From: Chrysomallon squamiferum
Lineage: Eukaryota; Mollusca; Gastropoda; Neomphalida; Peltospiridae
Direction of reading: 5' to 3'
Length of the DNA: 64,000 bases
Assembly: GCA_012295275.1 (NCBI GenBank)
Contig: CM022665.1
Span: 968,952 to 1,032,951 of the forward strand
Below, in pieces: positions 1 through 11,939 of the stretch. The translations under genes and the position numbers were made by a program. A model generated the notes under the pieces. It was not told where the DNA came from. It saw nothing but the letters and a program-made list of their open reading frames with translations, and made no database searches. Numbering within the stretch: the first letter of the stretch is position 1; each line of letters begins with the position of its first letter.

Positions 1-421
1 AGTATGGTAAACATTTTACAATCCTAAACGTTTTATGCTTTCTTATAAATTCAGTTTCAGTGAATTCGTTCTTCTAGATATATTCTTTTAATAGATTCTA
101 ATATTTTTAGATATCAAACTATCTGAAACTATATGAAATAAGAAAAATATCATAATGAAATACAGAATATCTTTTGTTTTCTTTTTTATTATTGTTGTTG
201 TTATTTATTTATTTATTTATTCATTCATTCATTCATTTATTCAATTTTTCATTTCTTTAATGTTTTTAATTTAATACCTTAAACACATTTTCCCTAATAA
301 ATGTGTTTATATATTTTAAAATAATCATACTCATGATTTGTTTTAAAATTTTCAATGCGATTTATCGCTTGCTTGTAGAAAAATGGAATTAACTTTTGCT
401 GACTACTGAATACAGGATGTT
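1..421. other. 3' UTR or flank of the PAN-GON gene
   Basis: AT-rich DNA beyond the stop of the minus-strand gene. A TTTATT cluster at about 200-222 reads as AATAAA on the minus strand and could be the poly(A) signal. No other gene is seen. Confidence 0.4.
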
Positions 422-2144
422 TCAGATGTACATAGGACTAGGTTCTGTGGCACTGTCGACAGGTACGTCTGAAATGAAAACAGAAAGAAGATACACAAAT
501 AAGTATTGCAGTATCTGGGTCATCGGTGTAATGAATAAAGCCTAAGTAATGTTTCAGTTAAAGTTATTAATAATAAAAAATAAAACAAAAACCATAAAAC
601 CCCACAAAAGCCTGACAATCAGTTTAAAAAAAAAATAATAATAAAAAGTAAAATACATACATACATACATACATACATACATACATACATACATACATAC
701 ATGCATACATGCATATATATATAAATATTTTCATTTTAAAATGTATTTATTTCTTTCATTACCTTGATTGCCTCTGAAATCCAGGATAAAATCGGCCTCC
801 GGTTGGCAACCTCCAGACCACCCTCCACACCTTAAATCAACCCGTGATCGATCAGGAGACAGCTTCACAATCATGTACGTGTTCCAGCCGTATGTTTTCC
901 AAATTGTCTGAAAATTATACAATTATACTTTTATAACTTATTTTATAATTGCTTGAAGAGATCTTTATCGTTTCTGAAGTTTAGAACACACTCTGTTATA
1001 TGTTTGGAATGTTTTGATGTATTTTAGATAGAGATATATATGTGTAAATATAGCTAAAAGTTTCGTACTAATGTGCAATTATCTTGTTAAATATTTAATG
1101 AAATGCAATTTGGATAGTATTGAAGGAACAATCTGCACCATGAGTATTTAATAACAGATGCTTAAGGTCTGCTGTGCTAAAGTATCATTATTGTTATAAA
1201 TCATTTCTTGTACGCATTCTATATTATGCTTTCAAAAACTATTCTTCAAATTCTAAATTACTAGCATAAATTCATGGGCCTTGAATAAACTGCAATTCTT
1301 AGTTGTACCCCAGTAATAGTTTTGATTTGTCCAAAGTTACTTGCTACTTACATTTCCGCTAACAACAAATCCAGTTCCAAGGAGATCAATAGTGAATGTT
1401 CCTCTAGGCCCACCGCAGAACGGTTTGTAGTTATAATGTATGGTGTAACAGTCTCTTGCGTCAGCGTAAGGAATTTCCTTACCCTTCACAACAGTAAATG
1501 AGTAGTCTTCTCTGTCGACCACGAAAGTCTAAAAAATACCTTACTTCAGTCTAGCATTTGAATAACGATAAAATAGTTTAATCTAAATAAATTAAAAAAA
1601 GATAAAAACGAGAAGAAAAAAAAATAGTTATGGATGGATGAATGGATAGATAATAAAACAATGTGTGTATGCATCTAAATGCACGTATGAATGAATACAT
1701 ACATACATACATACATACATGCATATATCAAATAATAATTATATATAAAGATTCCTGTAGACACACATAATGATATTAACTTACTGAAATATTAACTCTG
1801 ATTTTTTGGAAGATGGTAGTGCCAGGAATCGCTGAATCACTGCAGGTCCTGTTTAGTTCAACGTCACAATGTTGGTTGCTTTTGTTGGGGAAGATGCCGA
1901 TGTTTGTCATGGGCAGACTAATGTACTCTCTCGGTTTAGTGGTGTTTAAGAGGCTGCAATATATCTTAACCTTTTTACCGTGTAAACTACTAGGATACAG
2001 CCAGTAGTCACCATCGACGTAATTCCTGCTACACGTCTGCAGTTCAGCGCAAGTCCCCGGGGCTGCAGAAATAAAATTCCGTTCAAAAAAAAAAAAAAAA
2101 GAAATAGAAATAATAATAATAACAATAATAATAATAATAATAAC

Positions 2145-2197
<53 letters not shown>

Positions 2198-2198
2198 C

Positions 2199-2236
<38 letters not shown>

Positions 2237-5200
2237 TGTATGTATGTATAGTATATATGTATGTATATGTGTATGTATATGTATATATGTATGTACGTAT
2301 GTATGTTTGTAAATATATATATCATACAAGAAAAAATATAGATACAGAGGTAACACGTACTAACATATACACATACACCCACAAACAAAATCAAACGTGT
2401 GAGACTGGTATCTAATGACTGTTAATTAGAAAAAATTGAACCAAGAAATTATTTTATTCATTTCATTTAATGACCGAGTTCTATAGGTCGTTAAGCGAAT
2501 TGGTCGATAAACAAGAAGCCGCCCCTTAATGATAGTTCAAGTATATTTTTAGTATATTTGTAAACGTTAATACTGTAGTGTACTGTAATAAATAGAATAG
2601 ATGAAATAAGCTCTAATATACATTACTTAGTTTCGGTTATTCTAAATCCAGGTATTTATTCTGAATAATGAAAATGTCTAAAGGAAAGTCGAACTTGTTA
2701 ATTTTGTTTCAGTTTGCGTATCTTTTACAGAAAAATATTATCAGCAAAAATTATAACATCTTGTACTGTCGGGTGCACAGTAATGTACAAATATATAGAA
2801 GAAATATGTAGTGCTGGAGTCTGCAGTCGCTAGTCAATACTGACGATTGCAGGAACGAGACTGAGAAAGGGTAATGCGAGAACGAGACTGAGAAAGGGTA
2901 ATGCGAGAACGAGACTGAGAAAGGGTAATGCGAGAACGAGACTGAAAAAGGGTAATACAGGAATGAGACTGAGAAAGGGTAATACAGGAACGAGACTGAG
3001 AAAGGGTAATTCGAGAACGAGACTGAGAAAGGGTAATGCGAGAACGAGACTGAGAAAGAGTAATGCGAGAACGAGACTGAGAAAGGGTAATGCGGGAACG
3101 AGACTGAGAAAGGGTAATGCGAGAACGAGACTGAGAAAGGGTAATGAGGGAACGAGACTGAGAAAGGGTAATGCGAGAACGAGACTGAGAAAGGGTAATG
3201 AGGGAACGAGACTGAGAAAGGGTAATGAGGGAACGAGACTGAGAAAGGGTAATGAGGGAACGAGACTGAGAAAGGGTAATGCGAGAACGAGACTGAGAAA
3301 GGGTAATGAGGGAACGAGACTGAGAAAGTGTAATGCGAGAACGAGACTGAGAAAGGGTAATGTGAGAACGAGACTGAGAAAGGGTAATGAGGGAACGAGA
3401 CTGAGAAAGTGTAATGCGAGAACGAGACTGAGAAAGGGTAATGTGAGAACGAGACTGAGAAAGGGTAATGAGGGAACGAGACTGAGAAAAAGTGTAATGC
3501 GAGAACGAGACTGAGAAAGGGTAATGCGAGAACGAGACTGAGAAAGGGTAATGTGAGAACGAGACTGAGAAAGGGTAATGTGAGAACGAGACTGAGAAAG
3601 GGTAATGTGAGAACGAGACTGAGAAAGGGTAATGTGAGAACGAGACTGAGAAAGGGTAATGTGAGAACGAGACTGAGAAAGGGTAATGTGAGAACGAGAC
3701 TGAGAAAGGGTAATGAGAGAACGAGACTGAGAAAGGGTAATGTGAGAACGAGACTGAGAAAGGGTAATGTGAGAACGAGACTGAGAAAGGGTAATGTGAG
3801 AACGAGACTGAGAAAGGGTAATGAGGGAACGAGACTGAGAAAGTGTAATGCGAGAACGAGACTGAGAAAGGGTAATGTGAGAACGAGACTGAGAAAGGGT
3901 AATGTGAGAACGAGACTGAGAAAGGGTAATGTGAGAACGAGACTGAGAAAGGGTAATGCGAGAACGAGACTGAGAAAGTGTAATGTGAGAACGAGACTGA
4001 GAAAGGGTAATGTGAGAACGAGACTGAGAAAGTGTAATGTGAGAACGAGACTGAGAAAGGGTAATGCGAGAACGAGACTGAGAAAGGGTAATGTGAGAAC
4101 GAGACTGAGAAAGGGTAATGTGAGAACGAGACTGAGAAAGGGTAATGTGAGAAACGAGACTGAGAAAGGGGGTAATGTGAGAACGAGACTGAGAAAGGGT
4201 AATGTGAGAACGAGACTGAGAAAGGGTAATGTGAGAACGAGACTGAGAAAGTGTAATGTGAGAACGAGACTGAGAAAGGGTAATGCGAGATCAAATGTAC
4301 AACTTTGACACACCGCACAGCCGACTGGTGGACGAAAGTTTTCTTACCCGCGCGTACTCTACCGACTGGGCGGAGTGCAAGTCGTAAGTCATTAAATGTG
4401 TAGGTCGTTAAGTGAGGAGTACATATAAAACAAAAATGATTTTAGTAAATTATCACTGTACGTTTACAGCCCTCTGTACTCCACTGATTTTCTCCGAGGC
4501 AGGAGATTTCACTGCCATTCACAGGAACAGCACAGTCATGACACTGTAGTGGTAGTTTCGATCCTCCAGGCCACCATAGCGTATTCCCACGAATAATTAC
4601 TTGACCCAGCTGAATTCGAGGCAAACTACACCCTGAATATGGAACATTGACAATAGTTTAGTTATTTAATGATTCTCAAAATTCACACCTCATTTATGTT
4701 TTTATCGTTTCAGATTCAGAACGTATATGTGAAAACGTTTTTCAGAATAATGGTAAACACTGCATACCTATGCGAATGTTATTTTATACGTACCAGAGAT
4801 GAATATCAAGCAATAATAAAAATAAAAAAGAAAGAGAAATAAAAATAAAATTTTATGCCAAAAACCGATTCATCAGCATTTCTCCTGCTGCACTGTTAGT
4901 TCAGGTTGTTTAGTGTTTTCATTTATTTTATTATTATTATTATTATTATTTTATATATTAAAAAAAATTTGAGTTCGTTTCCTTAACTAACGAGGACTTT
5001 ATAAAATCCAACCACAACAACAACAGAGAAAAAAAAAAGCTTCATCTGCTACTACTGCTGCTAGTAATATTACTACATTGCTAACTAATACTGTGTCTTA
5101 AACTACTACGACTACTACATCTTGAGGATCAGGAGATTATTTTTTGATATAATATTTACATACCATAACTGAATGTTTCTTCAGAAACATCAACTTCACA

Positions 5201-5252
5201 GCCACGATATAAGTGTGGATCCGAACATGAACCATTAGAAAAGTGCTTCAAA

Positions 5253-5289
<37 letters not shown>

Positions 5290-5459
5290 GTAAAAGAAAA
5301 ATGTTAATCAAACAAGATTACCAACTAAAAAAATAGATATATTCAGCTACTTGTATATATGATATTTGCACATCAGTAATTTTGAACCCTTATATGTATA
5401 TATATATTTTTTATTTCAATTTCACATTTTATTTAAGCAAACGCAAACTGCTTAAGATA

Positions 5460-5502
<43 letters not shown>

Positions 5503-5840
5503 GAAAAGGTTGAAATAAAAGATCATACCTCCGCTAAATCATTTCTATCCACAAATATCGTTTTCTGTACGAGTTCGAAATTGGTGAAATTCACTGAACT
5601 GTTTACAGAATTGAACTGACATTCCAAGGTAGGTTTTACGAAGTTTATGGACAAACAACTTGGCACTCTGAAGCAAGCTGCTTCACAGGTATATAAAGCT
5701 GAATTTTCTATTGTCACAAAAACATGTCCTTTCAGACGTGTGTTTTCCAAAGTTGTACTGTAGACTTGATTCCACGTCAACACAACGGCTAGTACTAGTG
5801 TATTCATCACACACATCATTAGTGACCATGTTATCCACAA
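422..5840 (-). CDS. Secreted PAN/apple plus GON domain protein, complete 7-exon gene
   Basis: Exons in transcript order: 5529-5840, 5164-5245, 4462-4632, 1785-2062, 1352-1528, 763-907, 422-468 (TGA at 422-424). All junctions are GT-AG and phases agree, giving 403 residues. Residues 1-28 are a hydrophobic signal peptide. Residues 30-104 form a PAN/apple module with cysteines at about 52, 56, 62 and 74 and the motif SCLSINF. Residues 105-188 are cysteine-rich, ending in a sushi-like block (SCLGENQWSTEGC). Residues 190-388 are a GON domain: DGDYWLYP, KVKIYC and PREYISLP in exon 4, FTIDLLGTG in exon 5, and VDLRCGGWSGGC in exon 6. GON domains are known from ADAMTS9/20; here no protease is attached. 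The role is probably extracellular or cell-surface binding, but the ligand is unknown. The end of exon 3 is ambiguous (4468 or 4462, both phase 1); I chose 4462 because it keeps the last sushi cysteine. Met8 or Met9 could be alternative starts. Confidence 0.82.
654..724. repeat. (ATAC)n microsatellite
   Basis: An ATAC/ATGC tetranucleotide run in the last intron of the PAN-GON gene. A shorter related tract lies at about 1696-1720. Confidence 0.9.
763..2062 (-). CDS. GON domain exons (4-6) of the PAN-GON gene
   Basis: Three exons (1785-2062, 1352-1528, 763-907) carry the whole GON domain. Exon 4 starts after a CTGCAG acceptor and has TCAELQTC, DGDYWLYP and KIYCSLL. Exon 5 has the conserved ARDCY and GTFTIDLLGTG. 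Exon 6 has SPDRSRVDLRCGGWSGGC. These match the order of conserved blocks in ADAMTS9/20 GON domains as I know them. Phases run 1, 0, 0, 1. Confidence 0.8.
2086..2330. repeat. Poly-A, (TAA)n and (TATG)n compound repeat next to an acceptor
   Basis: A 16-A tract runs into about 130 bp of TAA/CAA triplets and then TATG repeats. On the gene's strand this is T-rich and serves as the pyrimidine tract of exon 4. Long leucine- or tyrosine-rich open frames here are repeat artefacts. Confidence 0.85.
2851..4291. repeat. 27-bp minisatellite, about 53 copies
   Basis: Head-to-tail copies of a 27-bp unit with core GAACGAGACTGAGAAAGGG followed by TAATGNG. Units differ mainly at the base after TAATG (C, T or A), and like types cluster (GAG and GCG types early, GTG types later). 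Small indels occur near 3487 and 4152-4170. Because 27 is nine codons and the unit lacks stops in several frames, it creates very long open frames on both strands (for example 2751-4313); these are not genes. The array lies in intron 3 of the PAN-GON gene. Confidence 0.93.
5529..5840 (-). CDS. Exon 1 of PAN-GON gene: signal peptide and PAN/apple domain
   Basis: This exon is 104 codons long and ends in phase 0 at a GAG|GTATG donor. The start ATG (5838-5840) is followed by a strongly hydrophobic stretch, as expected of a secreted protein. The PAN module has the typical spacing CEAACFRVPSCLSINF followed by an ECQF segment. Possible N-glycosylation sites lie near the end (NSS, NFT). Confidence 0.8.
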
Positions 5841-7730
5841 CTAGCTGACGAGAGGTGTTTGTATCTGCATGAAGTAGTTGATCGATATCAATTAAATATG
5901 CATGTTGTAATAAATCATATTATACTGAAAGAAAAAAAGCTAAAAGTACTGTATATATAAAACGTTAAAGCAGCATAGAAATTTACTATAATAAATCGCG
6001 TGACAGGTAGCTATCTAAATAGGTTTACTGAAAAAGGATCTATTTTCGATTTATTTCTACAACAACAACAACAACAACAACAAGAAGAAAAAGAAGAAGA
6101 AGAAGAAGATGATGAATAAGAGTAATAATTGTGATAATTATGATTTTAATGATTACGATTATAATCAGAAGTAGTACTTATTTATTAAACAGGATGTTTA
6201 AAACAAGTGTAAAAACAAGTGTTTCTTTATAACTTCCATCTTTTCTATAACTAAAATGTTTAATTTATCTCGCAACTAAACAGGTGATAAATGTACGAAC
6301 GTATTATTTATGCACGTATGTATGTATGAATGTATGTATATATGTTTTTAAGGGATGTTGGCCTTTCATTGATAATATGCAATAGAGAATTTCACAAGAA
6401 GAAAAAAAAAAATAACTTGAAATAAAATATTTATTACTAACTGGCCACCCAAGATAACTTCATGTTAAATAATTATGTTGTTGCTGTTTTTTCTGCTTCT
6501 GTTTTTCTTTTAACTGACAACCTGAAATAAAGCTTCTTCGAAACAACAGCCGCAACAACCGAAACTGCTGAATGCATGAATGAACTGCCTTGAATCACGT
6601 TAGCATTATATTATCGGTTATTGAACATTTAGTGACTGTTTTAACATTTTTCGCTGTCTGAACTGCATAACAGTTGACATACCACTAATAACTTTTAAAG
6701 GTCAGGAATATTATACCATTATACGTTATTGCACGAAATTCATGTATGTAGTTTAAATTAGTTAGTCTTTGCTTCCTTTTTTCTTTTAAAAAAAGAAAAG
6801 AAAAAAAATATATTTATTGTTTATTTGGGTTGTTGTTGTTGTTGTGGGGGGTGTTGTGTTTTTTTTTTTGTTTTTTTTGTTTGTTTGTTTCTTTTGTAAG
6901 ATATATATTAGAAGTAATCATTGTTATCGTATGGTTAAACTTGTTAAACATTATTTAGTAGACATAGAACGCTATGACGTTTATGATATTTAAAGAAATC
7001 AGGTGTGGCGGCGCGTGGGTTACTATAAAATAAAATAAACGTTATAATTGTTTCAACACTGCAGTCACAACGTATTACAAATCTCGAACAGGAATTAAAT
7101 AAAAATGTACAATAAACATTATTAATCTATCTCATTTTAAACAACGTGTTGGCCATATATTTATAAAAATTATTTATTTTATATTATTTATTTTATTTTA
7201 TTTTATTTTTTCCTATCATATTAGTCTTTTCATATGGCAGTCAACGTATTAATTTATTTTCAAAGTAGTAATTATTAATTTGTTTTCGTTCTTTATTTGT
7301 GATGGTTTGGTAAACGAGGTGGAACAGTAGCTGTGGATGAATTAACGTATTCATTAACAGTTGTATAGTATTAAAGTATTCAATGATTATATTAATCTTG
7401 TTTCATACATTAACATATTTTGTTATTTTTTTTTTTTTTTTTTCTTTTTGTTTAATTTTCTTTTTGGTTTGCTGTCTCTGTTCTTAGTTTGGATGTCACA
7501 ATAATTTTTAAAACGTTACTGCTTTTATTCGATTAAAACCTTTAAATTAGAAGCAATCCAAATATTGTTCTGTAGTGTATTCTTTAAACCATTGAACTTA
7601 ATGCCGCAGTTTTCAGCATGGGATTCTTTGCAAAATATCGTATTCCAGTGACTGCTGTTTTAAATCGATAAAATGAGTACCCTTATTTATAACATGAAAG
7701 TAAACAAAGCAATTTATTTCTTGTTTTACT
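5841..7730. other. Intergenic, simple repeats only
   Basis: Upstream of the PAN-GON start and downstream of the next minus-strand gene. It holds CAA/GAA triplets (about 6058-6110), T-rich and A-rich tracts and no convincing exon. A promoter for the PAN-GON gene presumably lies near 5850-6000, but I see no clear TATA element. Confidence 0.5.
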
Positions 7731-7736
7731 TTATTG
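7731..7736 (-). terminator. Poly(A) signal AATAAA
   Basis: TTTATT on the plus strand is AATAAA on the minus strand, about 35 bases after the stop codon at 7771. The distance fits a short 3' UTR. Confidence 0.5.
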
Positions 7737-7770
7737 ATATTATATAATTCATTCCAAATTAACTAATATG

Positions 7771-8863
7771 TTAGATATTTGCATCAACACTACACAACTC
7801 CACCATACAGTAATTATTGCAGTTCCATGGCCAACGTCTCGGATCGAAGGTTTCCGTTTTAAGTAAAGTATAAAAGTGTTCGGTCGTCTCTTTCTCCAGT
7901 TCATCCAGCAGCTTGTCGAGTTTATTAATTCTCACATTTAAGTCCCTGCATCGATTTCGAAGTCTAACCGCATTTATTTCCATTTCAGAATGAAGTGTTT
8001 GTAACTTTAGCGTTTCGTGATCCATTGCTTTCGATAAAAGCAGAGGGTAATGATTTTGGTAAAATGTCAAAAATTCGTTCCAGTCTTTGGGGTAAATCTC
8101 CTTCAGTGCCATCAACTCATACAGTAACTGAGCCAACTTGCTCTCTAAATACAATGGTGGAGCTTTCCCAATTGGTTTTCGTACAAGAAATATCCTGCTT
8201 CTTAGCAGTTTTATAAATTCTGCATATGAAAGCATTTTCGAAGATTTTTCCCTTGCCAAAGTCGGCTCGGTTTCAGGTTCTGTGACTGAGGGTTTGGTAA
8301 AAGGTATTTTTGCCACCGAAAGCTTTTCTGACGGCTCAAAATGAGACGGTTTCTGTTCTGGATACCTGTAACACATGAGATATACAGCCCGCATACTGGA
8401 TTTCTTTTGACACGTCGTGGGTACATGGCTACCTCTTTTTAAGGTTACTATGGATTCACATTTTAGTTCCTTATCCAAATCATACTTTTGTTGTTTTCCT
8501 AAATGATGTCAAAATGATGATGAAAAAAAAAAAAAGAAAAAGAATAATAATAAATAAAATAAAATAAAATAAAATAAATAAAAATACAAATAAAATAAAT
8601 AAAAATACAAATAAAATAAAGTTTGTTAAAACCTAATCTTAATTTATTATTATTTCTGTTTTCTTTTTTAAACGAATTTATCATCATCTTTATTGAACTT
8701 AAAGGTAGATTACCTCACACTGCAAAATTAATAAAGTAAAAAATTACAATAAAAAATACATAGATTACTTACTTGAAGTTTGACCAAGACCGAACAGATG
8801 ACTTTCATACAGACCTCTCCAGATATATAATCTCGACAACGGCCAGTTTTGAAAGAGGTTCAT
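7771..8863 (-). CDS. Unrecognised conserved protein, paralog 1 (two exons)
   Basis: Exon 1 is 8773-8863 (ATG at 8861-8863, donor A|GTAAGT, phase 1). Exon 2 is 7771-8498 (acceptor ATTTAG, stop TAA). Together they give 272 residues. I do not recognise the family. The protein has no signal peptide and looks cytoplasmic. The middle is proline-, glutamate- and lysine-rich. The C-terminal half is predicted helical: a block with FYQNHYPLLL, then a heptad-like stretch with LDKLLDELEKE, then TFDPRRWPWN and a YC. The same blocks in the same order occur in the neighbour at 10390, whose last exon also begins in phase 1, so the two are tandem duplicates. The frame is also open upstream of this ATG, so an extra 5' exon cannot be excluded. 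Confidence 0.65.
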
Positions 8864-10389
<1,526 letters not shown>

Positions 10390-11936
10390 CTAACAGTAAC
10401 GTGATTCGTTCCAAGGCCACTGTCTGGGGTCGAAGGTTTCTGCCCTGAGTTCAGTAACAAACACTTCATTTTCCATTTCTTTTTCCAGTTCGTCTAACAA
10501 CCTGTCAAAACTCGTAGTCTTACGATTTAATTCATTCGCTCGTTTCTGAAGTAAGGCCGCATTGTCGAGAGGGGTAGAACATCGTCGTTTTATTATTTTT
10601 TCCTTTTCACCCTCGAACTTCCTTTCCAACAGAAGTGGGTAGTGAGACTGATAGAAACTCCAAGTTTTGATAAAAGAATCGTCAATATTGAAAGGCTTCA
10701 AAATCATGGACTTCGATAGTATTTCGATATCCCTACTGGCGACCGGCAAAGAAGAGACAAACGTTGGTCGCCTTAAAAGGATTTGGTCGGAAGGTAGAGG
10801 ATGGAATGTTTTAGATCTTTTAAACTGCTGCTGGAACGTCGCTCTTGTTTCAGGGAAGTTCTTGTTTTGTTTTCTGGTAATCGAGGCAGTTTGTTTGTCA
10901 GGAGCTGGGATAGTCGATATCAGAGGTAAAGATGTAGATGTTCCTGGACAATGAAATGTGTAACCTTTCAGTAACGCAGCTCGCAGTCTGGGCGTTTTCT
11001 GACTTACTTTTGGTAAATGTTGTCCCTTCTTGGCATAAACAACAGAGTTCTCTCTCAACAGTTCATGTACTTCGCTTATTTGTCGCGGTCCTGTGATAAA
11101 AATAAATAAAGAGGCCATTATGAAAAATTATCTTTAATTTTATGGTAATAATTATGTTTGGACAGTACTTTAGAACATTGGTATATATTACATATTAAAA
11201 ATTATGTAGAATTTTAGAAATTATTTGCCTAAGTTAAATCTCACAAAGATCTGTGACAAAAAGAAAAAGAAAGTTTATAAAAATGGAGATTTTCATTTCC
11301 TTCAATATTAATAGATCTTTACTGTTAATAATATTAATTATTTTTTCATAACTTTGTTGACACTGACGTCAGTGACGAGGAGTGACCACAAATGACAAGG
11401 ATACCGACAACAACAATAACGTCGTATTCCATATTTATCGGTCTGTCAGTATTATTTTAAAGTTAACAACCTACCACACTGAGGAAAATGAAATCCAGAC
11501 TTCGAAACTCCTAAAACAACAGGCTTACATTCATCATGGTAGTTCCTGGGTTGGAGTGTACCCGTTCTAACTCGCACCTTGACCCCCCGAATCTCGTTTA
11601 GGGTAGACATATATACTGATATTGACCAAAGTATTTTCTGAGAACATCACGGGCAAAAGGTGGCCGATCTCTTCGCATGATTGCCAAAAATTATAAATAA
11701 ACATGTCAATTACCGATCAAGCAAAGACAACCCGCTGAACAAACGAAAAATATAATTTAACGCGAAATACAATTACATATCTGCATACGAAGGGAAATAA
11801 CTGCAAGCAGAGCTTAATTTGATTTGTGTATCAATTTACCTGCAGTCAAATACTTCAACAGTGAAGAAGATTTTGTAATGTAGCAGAGCGGAACATAGTT
11901 CTCGGGACCATCAAGTTCATCGATAATATTTTCTTT
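10390..11936 (-). CDS. Unrecognised conserved protein, paralog 2 (5' end incomplete)
   Basis: The terminal exon is 10390-11090 (acceptor TTATCACAG, phase 1 start, stop TAG, 232 residues). A likely preceding exon ends at 11840 with a CAG|GTAAAT donor in phase 1. It reads ENYVPLCYITKSSSLLKYLT back to about 11936, where a stop closes the frame, so its acceptor and the start exon are not resolved. The C-terminal half mirrors the gene at 7771: FYQSHYPLLL, LDELEKE, then TFDPRQWPWN and a final YC. The N-terminal part of the last exon also aligns (SQKTPRLRA against QKKSSMRA). Function is unknown. There is no signal peptide in what is visible, and coiled coil is likely over the LDELEKE region. Confidence 0.55.
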
Positions 11937-11939
11937 TCA

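Noticed and set aside
1946-2394. Poly-leucine and poly-tyrosine open frames on the minus strand
   Set aside because: They read through TTA/TAA triplet repeats and only their 3' part overlaps a true exon (1785-2062) of the PAN-GON gene.
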